Source: Microbacterium sp. KUDC0406
GTDB taxonomy: Bacteria; Actinomycetota; Actinomycetes; Actinomycetales; Microbacteriaceae
Assembly (NCBI RefSeq): GCF_021582875.1
Contig: NZ_CP091138.1
Location: 1,054,001 to 1,118,000 of the forward strand
DNA: 64,000 nucleotides
Direction of reading: 5' to 3'
The position numbers were made by a program, and so were the translations under genes. This document shows, in pieces, positions 46,752 through 56,894 of this stretch. Under the pieces are notes generated by a model. It had not been told where the DNA came from and did no database searches. It worked only from the letters and a program-made list of their open reading frames with translations. The number at the start of each line of letters is the position of its first letter. Position 1 is the stretch's first letter.

Positions 46752-47134
46752 ATGGCAGATCGCAGCCTGCGCGGCATCCGACTCGGCGCCCAGAGCCTAC
46801 AGAGCGAAGAGGGCGTCGTATTCATGGAGCGGAGCGCCACCACCTACGCGTGCCCGGCATGCGGGCACGAGACCACCCTGATGTTCGCGGCTGACGCCGA
46901 GCCCCCGCAGACGTGGGAGTGCCGCTCCTGCGGCGCCGACGCGCTGCTCGAGGTGGACGGCACGCCCGTCACCCCGCGGAGGACGAGGCGAAGACAGCCC
47001 GCACGCACTGGGACATGCTGCTCGAGCGCCGCACTCGCGCCGAGCTCGAAGAGCTGCTCGAGGAGCGGCTCGCCTACGTCCGCGCCCGTCGTGGCGCCGG
47101 CGACGACCCGACCCGCCAGAAGATCGGCGCCTGA
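46752..47134 (+). CDS. rbpA: RNA polymerase-binding protein RbpA (frameshifted)
   Basis: RbpA binds RNA polymerase and the primary sigma factor and stabilises open complexes. The N-terminal tail (MADRSLRGIRLGAQSLQSEE) is followed by a zinc-type core YACPACGHETTLMFAADAE with WECRSCGADALL. After repair of a missing C at 46972-46975 comes the sigma-binding region ARTHWDMLLERRTRAELEEL. The length of about 127 residues is usual. Its TGA directly abuts the lnt stop on the other strand. Confidence 0.93.
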
Positions 47135-48664
47135 TCAGCCTCTGCGCCGCCGGGCGAGGATTCCGCTGAGCACGAGTCCCGCGATCCCGCCCGCCAGGAG
47201 CACCAGCTGAAGCCAGGGTCCGACGAGGACCCCCGCTGTGAGGCCGGTGCGCAGCTCGACATCATCGAGCAGCGCACCGGCCTCGTCCGCGCCGAGGGTC
47301 GACAGGGTCGACCCGTCCGGACGGATGATCTGACTGGTGCCCACCGTGGAGATGTTGACGACGCTGCGTCCGGTCTCGATCGCACGGGTGCGCGCGAAGG
47401 CGAGTTGCTGCAGGTTCTCGTCGGTGCCCCGGAAGTCGGCGTTGTTCGTCTGGAACACCAGCACCTGCGCACCCCCGGAGACGCCCTCGCGGATCACCTC
47501 GTCATAGATCACGTCGAAGCAGATCGCCAGACCGACGGGCACGTCGCCGACCCGCATCAGCGGCGGGTTGCTGCCCGGCGTGTACTCGCGCTGCAGCAGC
47601 CCGATCAGGTCGGGGACGATGGCGTTGTAGAACTCGCGGTTCGGCACGTACTCGCCGAACGGCACCGGATGCCGCTTGTCGTGGATCTGGTCGGCAGTTC
47701 CGTCCGCGTTCCACAGGAACGACGTGTTGAAGATGTCCTCACCGCGCTCGGTGGCGGTGTTCGCGAGCAGCGGCGCACCGGCCTGCGCCACGACGCGGGT
47801 CAGCCGGCGTGCCGTGCCCGGGTCCTGGAACGGATCGTAGCCGGCCGAGCCCTCAGGCCAGACCACGAGATCCAGGTCCTCACCGTAGAGAGGCGCGGTG
47901 GCATCCATCTGGGCGTCGATCACCGAGTACGGCTCACGATGGTCGAAGTAGCCGGTCGGTCCGTTGCCCTGCACGGCGCCGATGCGCATGTCGCCGGCGA
48001 CGGACGTCGGGAACAGCGGGGTGAGCAGGAGCACGAGGACAAGAGCCGCCGGAGCGATGAGCCGCACCGGGCGCCGCCATGCACCGGTTCTGACGAACTC
48101 GATCAGCAGGGCTGTCGTGGTGACGATCAGAAAGCTCAGGCCGCTCACTCCGAGCCAGGAGGTCACGGACCCGAGCGGGCTCCCGGACTGGGTCATCCCG
48201 AGACGTGCCCAGGGGAACCCGCCGTAGGGCCAGTTGCCCAGGAACAGCTCCTGGCCTGTCCAGAGCGCCCCGACGAGCACCGGGAGTGCGAACAGCCGCG
48301 CGCGCGGCCACGCGCGCGGCACCCAGCGGTACGCCAGCGCGATCGGCAGGAGAGCCACGGCGGTGAGCGCGCCTTCGACGACACTCAGCGCACCCCACGG
48401 AATCACCCCGAGGTAGCGGCTGGTCCACGACACCAGCAGCCCGAAGAAGAGCAGGCCGTAGACGAGCCCGACCAGGATCGCGCTCCACGCCCGTCGCCCG
48501 ATCAGCGCGAGCAGCAGCAGAGCCACTCCGGGGAACACCAGCGGCCAGATCGCCGGCTCCGGGAACGCCACCCGCATCAGCAGGGCGGCCAGCGCTGCGG
48601 TGGGCAGAGCGAGCCAGAGCGGCAGCAACGGCTGCGGCCGCCGATCGCGGTCGAACTCGGGCAT
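47135..48664 (-). CDS. lnt: Apolipoprotein N-acyltransferase
   Basis: This 509-residue enzyme adds the third acyl chain to lipoproteins. About six to seven N-terminal helices are followed by a nitrilase-fold domain with the triad glutamate in LVVWPEGSAGYDP, the lysine in DKRHPVPFGEYVP and the cysteine in AICFDVIYDE, then a C-terminal membrane helix (LVLLAGGIAGLVLSGIL). It completes the pathway begun by Lgt at 7.5 kb. It starts 7 bases after the helicase stop on the same strand. Confidence 0.95.
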   Translation of the reverse strand: MPEFDRDRRPQPLLPLWLALPTAALAALLMRVAFPEPAIWPLVFPGVALLLLALIGRRAWSAILVGLVYGLLFFGLLVSWTSRYLGVIPWGALSVVEGALTAVALLPIALAYRWVPRAWPRARLFALPVLVGALWTGQELFLGNWPYGGFPWARLGMTQSGSPLGSVTSWLGVSGLSFLIVTTTALLIEFVRTGAWRRPVRLIAPAALVLVLLLTPLFPTSVAGDMRIGAVQGNGPTGYFDHREPYSVIDAQMDATAPLYGEDLDLVVWPEGSAGYDPFQDPGTARRLTRVVAQAGAPLLANTATERGEDIFNTSFLWNADGTADQIHDKRHPVPFGEYVPNREFYNAIVPDLIGLLQREYTPGSNPPLMRVGDVPVGLAICFDVIYDEVIREGVSGGAQVLVFQTNNADFRGTDENLQQLAFARTRAIETGRSVVNISTVGTSQIIRPDGSTLSTLGADEAGALLDDVELRTGLTAGVLVGPWLQLVLLAGGIAGLVLSGILARRRRG

Positions 48665-48670
48665 CCGCTG

Positions 48671-51144
48671 CTACACCCCGAGTAGGCGACGATGCCGCGG
48701 CGTACCCCGTCAAGGGCCCGCCGCGCCGTGCGGGCGAGGTCCCCGTCCTCGGCGACGATGGAGAGCTGGTCGAGCAGGTCGATCGTCTGCTTCGCCCACC
48801 GCACGAAGTCGCCGGCGGCCATGTCGGCGTCGATGAGCACCCGGTCGAGCATCCCGCCCCGCGCCCACTCGTGCATCGCGGCCGCGAGACCCGGCGCGAG
48901 CGCCTCGGTGCCGGGAAGACGGTGCTCCTGCTCGAGGTCATCCAGTTCTGCCCACAGCTCGGCTGTGCGGTCGTACGCGATGCGGAAGGCGCCGCGGGGC
49001 ATGCTGCGCTCCCCCGCGTTCTGCTCATCGCGACGAGGCTCGTAGACCAGGCAGCAGGCCATCGCGGCGAGCGACGGCGCATCCAGCTGCTTCCACAGCC
49101 CCCGACGCAGCGACTCCGCGACGAGGAGGTCCCGCTCACCGTAGATGCGGCGCATCGTGCGCCCGGCATCCGTCAGCGCGAGGTCGTCGCCCGAGCCCGT
49201 GACGTACCCGACCGCCTCGAGGACCTCCAGCACGCGATCGAAGATGCGCGCGACGGTGCCGGTGCGGTTCTCGATCTGCCGTCGGGTGCGGTCGGTCTCG
49301 CGCTTGAGCTTCCAATACCGCTCCGCCCAGCGGGCGTGCGCCTCCCGGTCGGGACAGGAATGGCAGGGGTGCCGCTGCATCCGGGTGCGCAGCTGCTGGA
49401 TCTTCTTCAGCCGCTTGTCGCGCACCGCGCGCGGTGCACCGGCATCCTTCCGGTTCTTCTTCTCGAGATCGCTGAGCTCGCGCCGGATGCCGGCGTACTC
49501 CGTGAAGTCGCCGTGCTCGCACGTCATCGCCTCGACGTATCCGGCCAGCGACGTCTCGGCCTCGCGCACCTGACGAGCAAGGCCGACGACGGCGCGGTCG
49601 GCCTGGAACTGCGCGAATGACGACTCCAGGATCTCCCGCGCTCGCACCCTGCCGAAGCGGTCGACGAGGTTGACCGCCATGTTGTAGGTCGGACGGAAGC
49701 TGGAGTTCAGCGGATACGTGCGACGGGATGCGAGTGCGGCGACGGCCTGCGGGTCCATGCCCTCGGTCCACTGCACGACCGCGTGGCCCTCGACGTCGAT
49801 GCCGCGACGTCCGGCGCGGCCGGTGAGCTGGGTGTACTCCCCCGACGTGATGGCGACGCGGGCCTCGCCGTTGAACTTCTCCATCTTCTCCAGCACGACG
49901 GTGCGGGCGGGCATGTTGATCCCCAGCGCGAGCGTCTCGGTGGCGAACACCGCCTTCAGCAGCCTGCGCTGGAACAGCTCCTCCACGACCTCCTTGAAGG
50001 CGGGCAGGAGCCCCGCGTGGTGGGCGGCGACGCCGCGCTCAAGATCATCGCGCCACTGCCAGAAGCCGAGCACGTCGAGGTCCTCGTCCTGCAGCGCCCG
50101 GGTGCGGTCGTTCACGATCTCGCGGATCTCCGCCCGCTCCTCGCCGGTGGTCAGCCTGAGGCCCGAGCGCCGCACCTGCTGCACGGCGGCATCGCAGCCG
50201 ACCCTGCTGAAGATGAAGAAGATCGCCGGCAGGAGATTCGCGTTGTCCAGGAGCCGTACGACTTCAGGACGGTCCATCCGCTCGATCCGCCGGACGTTCG
50301 CCGAGCGCACCGGGCGCTTCCCTCCTCGGGGCGGCCGCTGCGCCTGACGTCCGGCGTGGCGCGCGCTGCGGTATTCCTGCGCGCGACGGTTGTCGTCGTA
50401 CCGCGACCCGGTGAACGACCGGATGCGCATGAGCTCCTGGTTCACCTGTGCTGTGGCGATCCCCGCCCTGTCGTCGAACAGCGGCAGCAGATCGTCGCGG
50501 ACGAGAACGTGCTGCTCCAGAGGCACCGGTCGCGTCTCGGAGACGATCACGTCGGTGTCTCCGCGCACCGTGTCCAGCCAGTCGCCGAACTCCTCGGCGT
50601 TCGACACCGTGGCGCTGAGCGACACCAGCCTCACCTGCGGGGGCAGGTGCAGGATGACCTCTTCCCAGACCGGCCCGCGAAAGCGGTCGGCGAGGTAGTG
50701 CACCTCGTCCATCACGACGAACCGCAGTCCGGTGAGTGCCGGCGAGTCGGCATAGAGCATGTTCCGCAGCACCTCGGTGGTCATCACGACCACCCGAGCA
50801 TTGCCGTTGATGTTCGTGTCACCGGTGAGCAGCCCCACCTCGTCCTCGCCGTAGACCTCGACGAGCTCGCGGAACTTCTGGTTCGACAGCGCCTTCATCG
50901 GCGTCGTGTAGAAGGCCTTGTCGCCGGCGGCCTGCATCGCGAGGTGGATCGCGAACTCGCCGACGATCGTCTTGCCCGCACCGGTCGGGGCAGCCACCAG
51001 CACGCTGCGCCCCGACTCCAGCGACTGGCATGCCGCCACCTGGAACGGGTCCAGCTGAAAACGCTGCTGCCCGGCGAACGCCGACGTCTGCGGATGGTCG
51101 CGTCGGTCGTTCGCCTCGGCGAAGCGATCCGCGGCCGAGGTCAT
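48671..51144 (-). CDS. DEAD/DEAH-box RNA helicase, HelY/Ski2-like (last codons frameshifted)
   Basis: This helicase is about 824 residues. Walker A is VLVAAPTGAGKTIVGE (about residue 50); DEVH is in VVMDEVHYLADR (motif II); SLSATVSN is motif III; and ATETLALGINMPARTVV with QLTGRAGRRGIDVEG are motifs V and VI. The C-terminal DSHCT-like region is present. It resembles HelY, linked to RNA turnover. The stop is reached early only if one G is restored at 48676-48679 (GGGTGTAG), giving TAG at 48671-48673; otherwise it would overrun lnt. Confidence 0.9.
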
Positions 51145-51956
51145 GCGGGCAGATCGGGGTCGAGCCCCATCGCGATCATGCGCTTGCGCTTCCGGCGGTC
51201 GAAGATCAGGGCCAGCCCACCGGCGGCGAAGTAGAGCACCGTCAGGATGCCGGCCAGCAGGAACATGCTCACGACATCAGCGGGTGGCGTCGCGACAGCG
51301 GCGAACACGATCGCCACCAGGATGGCCCAGCGCCAGCCCTTGAAGATCGCCCTGCCCGAGATGATGCCGGCCATGTTCAACCCGATCATGAACACCGGCG
51401 TGACGAACGAGATGCCCACCACGATCATCAGCTTGAAGATGAAATCGTAGTACTGACGCGCATCCATCACGTTGGTGCCGCCCTCGGGGGTGAACCCGAC
51501 CAGCATCTCGATGACGTGCGGGCTGACGATCATCGCGGTGTAGCAGCCGGCGAAGAACAACGGGATCGCCGCACCGACGAAGCCGATCGTGTACTTCACC
51601 TCTTTGCGGGTGAGTCCGGGCATGATGAACGCCCAGATCTGCCACAGCCACACCGGCGCGGCCAGTGTCAGCCCGATCGCGAACGCGATGCGCATGCGCA
51701 GGTCGAACGACGACGTCACCGTCGCGAAGTTCAGCGACACGAACTTCATCCCCCGTGCATCCTGCAGATCGATGATCGGTCGCGAGATGAAGTGGATGAT
51801 CGGGTCCGTCACGAGGAACGCCACGATCATCGCGACGATGATCGTGATAGCCGCGATCGTCAGCCTTTTACGGAGTTCGCGCAGGTGCGCGCCGAGCGAC
51901 ATCCGACGGTCGTGGCGAGGCTGTTCCTCGACGGGCGAGGAATCAGTCACTGCCAC
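51141..51956 (-). CDS. tatC: Twin-arginine translocase subunit TatC
   Basis: TatC recognises twin-arginine signal peptides and exports folded proteins. This 271-residue protein has six hydrophobic helices and the family signature HLRELRKRLTIAAITI near the N-terminus, FVSLNFATVTSSFDLRMRIA, and the FIMPGLTRKEVKYTIGFV periplasmic/cytoplasmic pattern. Its ATG is 5 bases after the TatA stop on the same strand, and its stop overlaps the helicase start. Confidence 0.96.
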   Translation of the reverse strand: MAVTDSSPVEEQPRHDRRMSLGAHLRELRKRLTIAAITIIVAMIVAFLVTDPIIHFISRPIIDLQDARGMKFVSLNFATVTSSFDLRMRIAFAIGLTLAAPVWLWQIWAFIMPGLTRKEVKYTIGFVGAAIPLFFAGCYTAMIVSPHVIEMLVGFTPEGGTNVMDARQYYDFIFKLMIVVGISFVTPVFMIGLNMAGIISGRAIFKGWRWAILVAIVFAAVATPPADVVSMFLLAGILTVLYFAAGGLALIFDRRKRKRMIAMGLDPDLPA

Positions 51957-51961
51957 CGCCG

Positions 51962-52204
51962 TCAGCTGGTCTTGTCAGCGCCGGACGGTGCGTCCTTCTG
52001 CGGTCCGGTCGAACCGCTCTCGGGCGTCGCCTCGGTCTGTGCGGCGGTCGTGGTGTCGTCGTCCTTCATCGCCTTCATCTCGCCCTTGAACACACGGGCG
52101 GACTGTCCGACGCTCTTCGCCAGGGCGGGCAGCTTCGCCGCGCCGAAAAGAAGCAGGACAACGATGAGAATGGCGAGCAGGTGCCATCCGGTCAGGCCAG
52201 CCAT
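51962..52204 (-). CDS. tatA: Sec-independent translocase protein TatA
   Basis: This 80-residue protein has one transmembrane helix (WHLLAILIVVLLLFGAAKLP) followed by an amphipathic helix (LAKSVGQSARVFKGEMKAMK) and an acidic, unordered tail. That is the TatA plan; TatA multimers form the pore of the Tat system. It is co-transcribed with tatC and pafC. Confidence 0.96.
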   Translation of the reverse strand: MAGLTGWHLLAILIVVLLLFGAAKLPALAKSVGQSARVFKGEMKAMKDDDTTTAAQTEATPESGSTGPQKDAPSGADKTS

Positions 52205-52239
52205 AGAAGTCTCCTCATTGATGGGTAGTGGCGTTCAGT

Positions 52240-53223
52240 CTACCCGTGGTCGGGAGACATCGGGTCACGGTACAGCGCCAGTCCGGACTTCGCCCAGTCC
52301 AGAGTGGCTGCACGCGCCGCAGCAGGCTCGAGAACCTGCATCCGGCCGGCGAACCGCGCCGCGAAGCGCTTGATCCCGCGCGGGTCCGCCATGCGCAGGC
52401 GCAGCGTGATGTCTCCGCCCCCTCGCGAGATCTCCTCGGAGCGGAATCCGCTCAGCAGCGGTGCCAGACCCTCCGGGATGCGGACGGTCACCGTGTCCTC
52501 GGACGGCGTCGTCCCGAACGCGTCGGGCACCCCATCCGCGGCGTGGGTGATCGCGATGTCGGTCGGGCGTGCGTCGCTGACCCGGTCGAGGTGGAAGGTG
52601 CGCATCGCCTCACGAAGATGGCACCACCCCTGCAGATACCACTGCCCGTTGGTGATGAGCACCTGCACCGGGTCGACCGTGCGCACCGTCGGAGCGGCAT
52701 CCGGCGCCTGATAGGTGAACGACACGGCGACGCCGTCGCTGAGGGCGCGGGAGACGACCTCCTGCACCTCCCCCACCTGACGCGGGGCGACCACGACGTC
52801 GGCGGGCGCATCGACCGCACCGCGAGCGAGCTTCGCGAGCAGCCCGGTCACGAGTCCCGAGTCGGAGACCGCGGGCACGGCGGCCACCATCTGGAGCCCC
52901 GCCAGCAGTGCCGCGGCCTCACGTGCGGTGAAGCGCGGTACGCGGCGCAGCGCCACGTCGTTCGTGATCTCGATCACATCCTGCTCGTCGAGCAGATCCC
53001 AGTCGATGTCGAACATCTCCTGCGGCTGCTGCCAGTAGCCGTCCTCACCGGGCAGGCCGATCACCGTGAGCTTCTCGACCATCGCACGCATCTCCTGCGT
53101 GCTGACGCCGAACTCGGCGGCGGCCTCGGCCAGCGACACCTGGCCGCGCTCGAGCAGGTACGGCACCAGCGTCAGGTAGACGCGCACCCGGTCGGCGGCG
53201 AGCAGCGGCTTCGGATCGCTCAT
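52240..53223 (-). CDS. pafC: WYL-domain transcriptional regulator PafC
   Basis: This 327-residue regulator has an N-terminal winged-helix (GQVSLAEAAAEFGVSTQEMR) and a C-terminal WYL domain whose core is QVLITNGQWYLQGWCHLREAMRTF. PafB and PafC together drive the LexA-independent DNA-damage response in mycobacteria, probably by sensing single-stranded DNA. It overlaps pafB by 4 bases and lies upstream of tatA with a 35-base gap. The whole helicase-tat-paf block is conserved in this family of genomes. Confidence 0.93.
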   Translation of the reverse strand: MSDPKPLLAADRVRVYLTLVPYLLERGQVSLAEAAAEFGVSTQEMRAMVEKLTVIGLPGEDGYWQQPQEMFDIDWDLLDEQDVIEITNDVALRRVPRFTAREAAALLAGLQMVAAVPAVSDSGLVTGLLAKLARGAVDAPADVVVAPRQVGEVQEVVSRALSDGVAVSFTYQAPDAAPTVRTVDPVQVLITNGQWYLQGWCHLREAMRTFHLDRVSDARPTDIAITHAADGVPDAFGTTPSEDTVTVRIPEGLAPLLSGFRSEEISRGGGDITLRLRMADPRGIKRFAARFAGRMQVLEPAAARAATLDWAKSGLALYRDPMSPDHG

Positions 53224-54219
53224 GCGCGCTCCCCCTCGGAATCGCCATGCACGGCGAGGATGGCCCCCAGCCGCGCGACGACCGCGTCACGAAGCTCCGG
53301 CGGCTCGACCACGCGCACCTCCGGTCCGTACGAAGCCAGTTCGTCGGCGAGGATGTCGCGATCGACGTAGGACACACGGATCCCCTGCACCGCCGGGAAC
53401 GGCACGCCGCCCCAGCCGCAGAGCGGCCTCGGTGCCGGGCTCGATCTCCAGCAGCGCGGAATGCGTGGCGGCGACCTTCTCGAGCCCGGCCAGCGCCCGC
53501 TCCCCCGCACCCTCACGGAGTGCGGGATCGAAGGACTGCGCCGTGACCTTCACATCGCCGGCGATGCGGCTGAGCAGGAACGTGCGCTCCGCCTCGGCGT
53601 CCACATCGATGCCGTAGACGTGCCAGCGGGCCTCGTAGTCGAGCAGCGCGAGCGGGCGGAGCCGGCGGCGCCGCGGCTCCTCATCGCCGGGCTTGAGATA
53701 GTCGAAGGCCACGACCCGGGAGCGCTCGATCGCCTCCTGCAGGGGCGCGAATGCGGTGTCGCGCACGGTGATGCGCGGCGCGAAGCCGATGATCGGCTCA
53801 TCGCCGTCGATGCCGAGGGCACGGATCTTGCGCACGCCCGCCTGCGCGTCGGACGATGCGGACTCGGCGCTCCACACGCTGCCGGCGAGGCGCAGCACGG
53901 CGAGTTCGGCGGGGCTGAACGCGATGTCGCCGGGAAGGTCGTACTCCTCCTGGGGGATGCGATAGCGGGCTTCGCGCAGATCGTTGGGGTCGGCGGCGTC
54001 GCCGATCGTCTCGATCCGCACGCCGAGAGTGCGCAGCTGGTCCTTGTCGCGCTCGAACATCTTCTCGAGCGCATCCGCCTTCGCGCCGGCCTCGGCACGC
54101 TGCCGGTAGCCCGAGACGCTGTCGAGGATCTGCTGCTTCGTCAGGCCGATCCGCGTGGCCATCAGCGCCACGATCAGGTTGGTGAGGCGCTCCTCCGCCG
54201 GGATCGTGGCGGCCATCAC
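53220..54219 (-). CDS. pafB: WYL-domain transcriptional regulator PafB (frameshifted)
   Basis: The N-terminal winged-helix (LTNLIVALMATRIGLTKQQI) and WYL domain (DYEARWHVYGIDVDAEAERT) are intact to PGTEAAL. Then about 30 residues of nonsense give way, near 53411-53420, to WGGVPFPAVQGIRVSYVDRD and a normal end DSEGERA. The shift is net one base extra or two missing. The start may be GTG 54219, in a GTGA overlap with the FKBP-like gene, or the adjacent ATG. It works with PafC. Confidence 0.88.
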
Positions 54220-55112
54220 TTGCTCGCGGGCACCGAACCGAGGATGTCGACGACGTATGCCACGGCCTGCGCATCGCCCTCGCCGGGCACGACCACGAGG
54301 ATCTGGGATCCGACGTTCGCCGCCTGCACGGCCGCGGCCACCTGCTTCGGCAGCTTCGTGAGATCCGCTTCGGGAAGCTGGCCCCAGTTGCTCTCAGCGA
54401 CCTTGCGATCGTTCCAGCCGACCGCCGTGTACGCGAAGAACGGCTGGTCGTCGCCCACCTTGTCGCCGTCACCGGCGATCAGGGTCTGCGTGACCGTCTT
54501 CGTCGGCGCCTTGCTGTCGGGGATGATGATGCCGGGGCGGCCGTCTGCCGGGTTGCGGACCACGGTGGGGACGCCGCGCGCGTCATTGAAGACATCGCCG
54601 CCCTCGGCCCTGGAGAGCATGGTGCTCTCGATGTCGAAGACGCCGATGACGCTGTCGCCCTTGTCTGTGGTGGGTGCGGCGACCACCACCCGGCTGCCGC
54701 CGGTGGCGCATTCCAGCGCCTTGCCGAGCTTGAGGTCCGGCAGACCCTGCTCGATCGTGCTGATGGTGAACAGCTGGCCCTGATCGCCGAAGCCGACGTT
54801 CTGGATCATCTCGCCGGTCTCGCCGGAGTAGAGTGCGAACGCGCCGACGAAGACCTGGTTCTCGTCGACCAGCGGCTGTCCCTCGCCGGCCTCGGCGTCG
54901 AAGAAGGAGACCTTCTTCGTCTGGAGCGGTCCGACGAGCGTCACCTTCGGCTCGGTGCCGAGGTCACCGCTGACGGACACGTCCTCATCGATCCCGTGCA
55001 CGGAGCCGCTGCGGTCGCACGGCGCTCCGGCGAAGGTCGGCGCGGCCGAGCATCCGGTCAGAGCGACAGCGGACAGGGCGAGGGCGGCGAGAGCAGCGGA
55101 CGTTTTACGCAC
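54216..55112 (-). CDS. FKBP-like lipoprotein
   Basis: This 298-residue protein starts with a charged VRKTSAALAAL, a hydrophobic stretch and a lipobox ALTGC, so it should be a lipid-anchored outer-face protein. Two repeats (LECATGGSRVVVAAPTTDKG to VIGVFDIES, and AAVQAANVGSQILVVVPGEG to AVAYVVDIL) resemble the C-terminal halves of FKBP-type peptidyl-prolyl isomerases. GTG 55112 follows a TAGACT -10 box (minus strand, 55120-55125) by 7 bases and is leaderless. Substrates are unknown. Confidence 0.78.
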   Translation of the reverse strand: MRKTSAALAALALSAVALTGCSAAPTFAGAPCDRSGSVHGIDEDVSVSGDLGTEPKVTLVGPLQTKKVSFFDAEAGEGQPLVDENQVFVGAFALYSGETGEMIQNVGFGDQGQLFTISTIEQGLPDLKLGKALECATGGSRVVVAAPTTDKGDSVIGVFDIESTMLSRAEGGDVFNDARGVPTVVRNPADGRPGIIIPDSKAPTKTVTQTLIAGDGDKVGDDQPFFAYTAVGWNDRKVAESNWGQLPEADLTKLPKQVAAAVQAANVGSQILVVVPGEGDAQAVAYVVDILGSVPASK

Positions 55113-55119
55113 GCGCTCC

Positions 55120-55125
55120 AGTCTA
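55120..55125 (-). promoter_or_regulatory. -10 box TAGACT of the FKBP-like gene, overlapping the trmI stop
   Basis: On the minus strand TAGACT lies 7 bases before the GTG at 55112, a leaderless spacing. Its first three bases are the trmI stop codon. Confidence 0.5.
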
Positions 55126-56133
55126 TTCCGTCGCCGCGTCCGATTCGCGCGCCGACGCGGCCGTGCGCGCGCCGTCCGCCGCCTTCTGCGCTTCCCGGAC
55201 GCGTTTGCGCAGATTCTTGTCGGTGATATCCCGGTCCCCGACAGCACCAGGAGTCCACAGTTCGACGTCCTCGTCCGAGAAGCTCGTCTTGGACGCTCGC
55301 CTGCGAACCTCGGGAGGGATCGCCCCCGGCGCCAGACGGCGCGCGGTGAGCAGGAAACCGGTATGCGCGACCATGCGGTGGTCGGGTCTCACGGCGAGAC
55401 CCTCGACGTGCCAGCCGCGCACCATCGTCTCGGAGGCCTCAGGATCGGTGAACAGTCCTGTGCCGCGGATGTACTCCGCGACACGGGACAGCTGCGTGGC
55501 CGTCGCGATGTAGCAGATCACCACGCCGCCGGGAGTGAGCGCGTCGGCCACGGCATCCATGCAGTCCCACGGGGCGAGCATGTCGAGTACGACGCGGTCG
55601 ACCGTCGCCGGTTCGAACTCCGCACCGAGCTGCTCGGCCAGATCGCCGACCACGACGCGCCAGGTGTCCGGAGTCTCACCGAAGAACGTCTGCACGTTCG
55701 CCATCGCGACCTCGGCGAAGTCCGCCCGGCGCTCGAACGACGTCAGTGCGCCGTCCGGGCCGATCGCACGCAGCAGGGCGAGCGACAAGGCGCCCGAGCC
55801 CACGCCCGCCTCGATCACGGTCGCGCCCGGGAAGATGTCGGCCTGCATCACGATCTGCGCGGCGTCCTTCGGGTACACGATCGCCGCGCCGCGGGGCATC
55901 GACATCGCGAAGTCCCGCAGCAGCGGACGCAGTGCGAGGTAGTCGTGGCCGGAGCTGTTCGCGACGACGGAGCCGTCCGGCAGCCCGATCAGATCGGCAT
56001 GCCGCAGTACGCCGTGGTGCGTGTGCAGCTCCCCGTCTGCCCGCAGGGTGATGGTGTGCATCCGGCCCTTGGGACCCGTCAGCTGCACGCGATCGCCCTC
56101 GCGGAACGGCCCGCTCGGCCGTGACGCGCTCAT
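55123..56133 (-). CDS. trmI: tRNA (adenine-58-N1)-methyltransferase
   Basis: This 336-residue protein matches TrmI, which methylates A58 in the tRNA T loop. The N-terminal GRMHTITLRADGELHTHHG forms the small beta domain. SAM-binding is in GATVIEAGVGSGALSLALLR and VVGDLAEQLGAEFEPATVDR, followed by LDMLAPWDCMDAVADALTPG. The C-terminal 70 residues are charged. It overlaps the HAD gene by four bases. The TAG stop at 55123-55125 (coding strand reverse) also begins the FKBP-gene -10 box. Confidence 0.95.
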   Translation of the reverse strand: MSASRPSGPFREGDRVQLTGPKGRMHTITLRADGELHTHHGVLRHADLIGLPDGSVVANSSGHDYLALRPLLRDFAMSMPRGAAIVYPKDAAQIVMQADIFPGATVIEAGVGSGALSLALLRAIGPDGALTSFERRADFAEVAMANVQTFFGETPDTWRVVVGDLAEQLGAEFEPATVDRVVLDMLAPWDCMDAVADALTPGGVVICYIATATQLSRVAEYIRGTGLFTDPEASETMVRGWHVEGLAVRPDHRMVAHTGFLLTARRLAPGAIPPEVRRRASKTSFSDEDVELWTPGAVGDRDITDKNLRKRVREAQKAADGARTAASARESDAATE

Positions 56134-56825
56134 CGGGCGACCTCCGCCGTGTGCCGCGCGTGCACGGCGATGACATCCTCCGCGGTGCGCGTCGCGAGGC
56201 TCTCCCAGATCACATGCGCTCCGAGGCCGTCGAGCGGGATCAGGTTCGGCACGGCGATGGTGACGGCACCGGACGCGACACCGGCCGTGACACCGGTACG
56301 GGAGTCCTCGATCGCCACCGTGTCCTCGATGTCCACGCCGAGCAGCTCCGCGGCGCGCAGGTAGGGCTCGGGATGCGGCTTCGGCAGAGCGACGTCGTCG
56401 CCGGCGACGACCAGGTCGAACGCCTCGAAGTCGATCAGATCGACCACATCGGAGGCCATCCTGCGCAGCGACATCGTCACCAGCGCGGTGCGGATGCCGG
56501 CGGCACGGAGGTCGGCGAGCAGCTCGCGCGCACCGGGGCGGAACGGCACGCCCTTCGTGCGCAGAGCATCGGCGACGCTGTCGGTGAGCCGGTCCACGAT
56601 CGCCTGCTCTTCGAGGTCGACGCCGGCGGCCTGGAACACCTTCGCGCTGTCGAGGAGGCCGGCGCCGATCAGCTGCAGGGCCTGCTCGTGCGTCCAGGTG
56701 CCGCCGTACGACTCGACGAGCTCCGTCTCGGCAGCCATCCAGTACGGTTCGGTGTCGATCAGAGTTCCGTCCATGTCCCACAGGACGGCACTGGGTCGGC
56801 TGTCGGCAGAGGATGTCGTGGTCAC
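56130..56825 (-). CDS. HAD family hydrolase (beta-phosphoglucomutase/phosphatase type)
   Basis: This 231-residue HAD-superfamily protein has motif I VLWDMDGTLIDTEP, motif II LVTMS, motif III LPKPHPEPYL and motif IV VAIEDSRTGVTAGVASGA. The cap sequence after motif I is of the small alpha-helical type. It likely acts as a phosphatase on a sugar or nucleotide phosphate, but the substrate is not evident. GTG 56825 (VTTTSS) gives the standard N-terminus. It is divergent from the PAC2 gene by 69 bases. Confidence 0.92.
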   Translation of the reverse strand: MTTTSSADSRPSAVLWDMDGTLIDTEPYWMAAETELVESYGGTWTHEQALQLIGAGLLDSAKVFQAAGVDLEEQAIVDRLTDSVADALRTKGVPFRPGARELLADLRAAGIRTALVTMSLRRMASDVVDLIDFEAFDLVVAGDDVALPKPHPEPYLRAAELLGVDIEDTVAIEDSRTGVTAGVASGAVTIAVPNLIPLDGLGAHVIWESLATRTAEDVIAVHARHTAEVAR

Positions 56826-56882
56826 TGCACCAATGGTACCGGCGCCACGGCGCGCGCTCGTGCCCCTGCCCCCTTCGGCGAC

Positions 56883-56888
56883 TAGCCT
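56883..56888 (+). promoter_or_regulatory. -10 box TAGCCT of the PAC2 gene
   Basis: TAGCCT lies 6 bases before the ATG at 56895, so the transcript is probably leaderless. Confidence 0.5.
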
Positions 56889-56894
56889 TGAGAG

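Noticed and set aside
46630..46752. A sigma-R type promoter for rbpA
   Set aside because: I could not find a clear GGAAT-spacer-GTT pair, only weak -10-like sequences.
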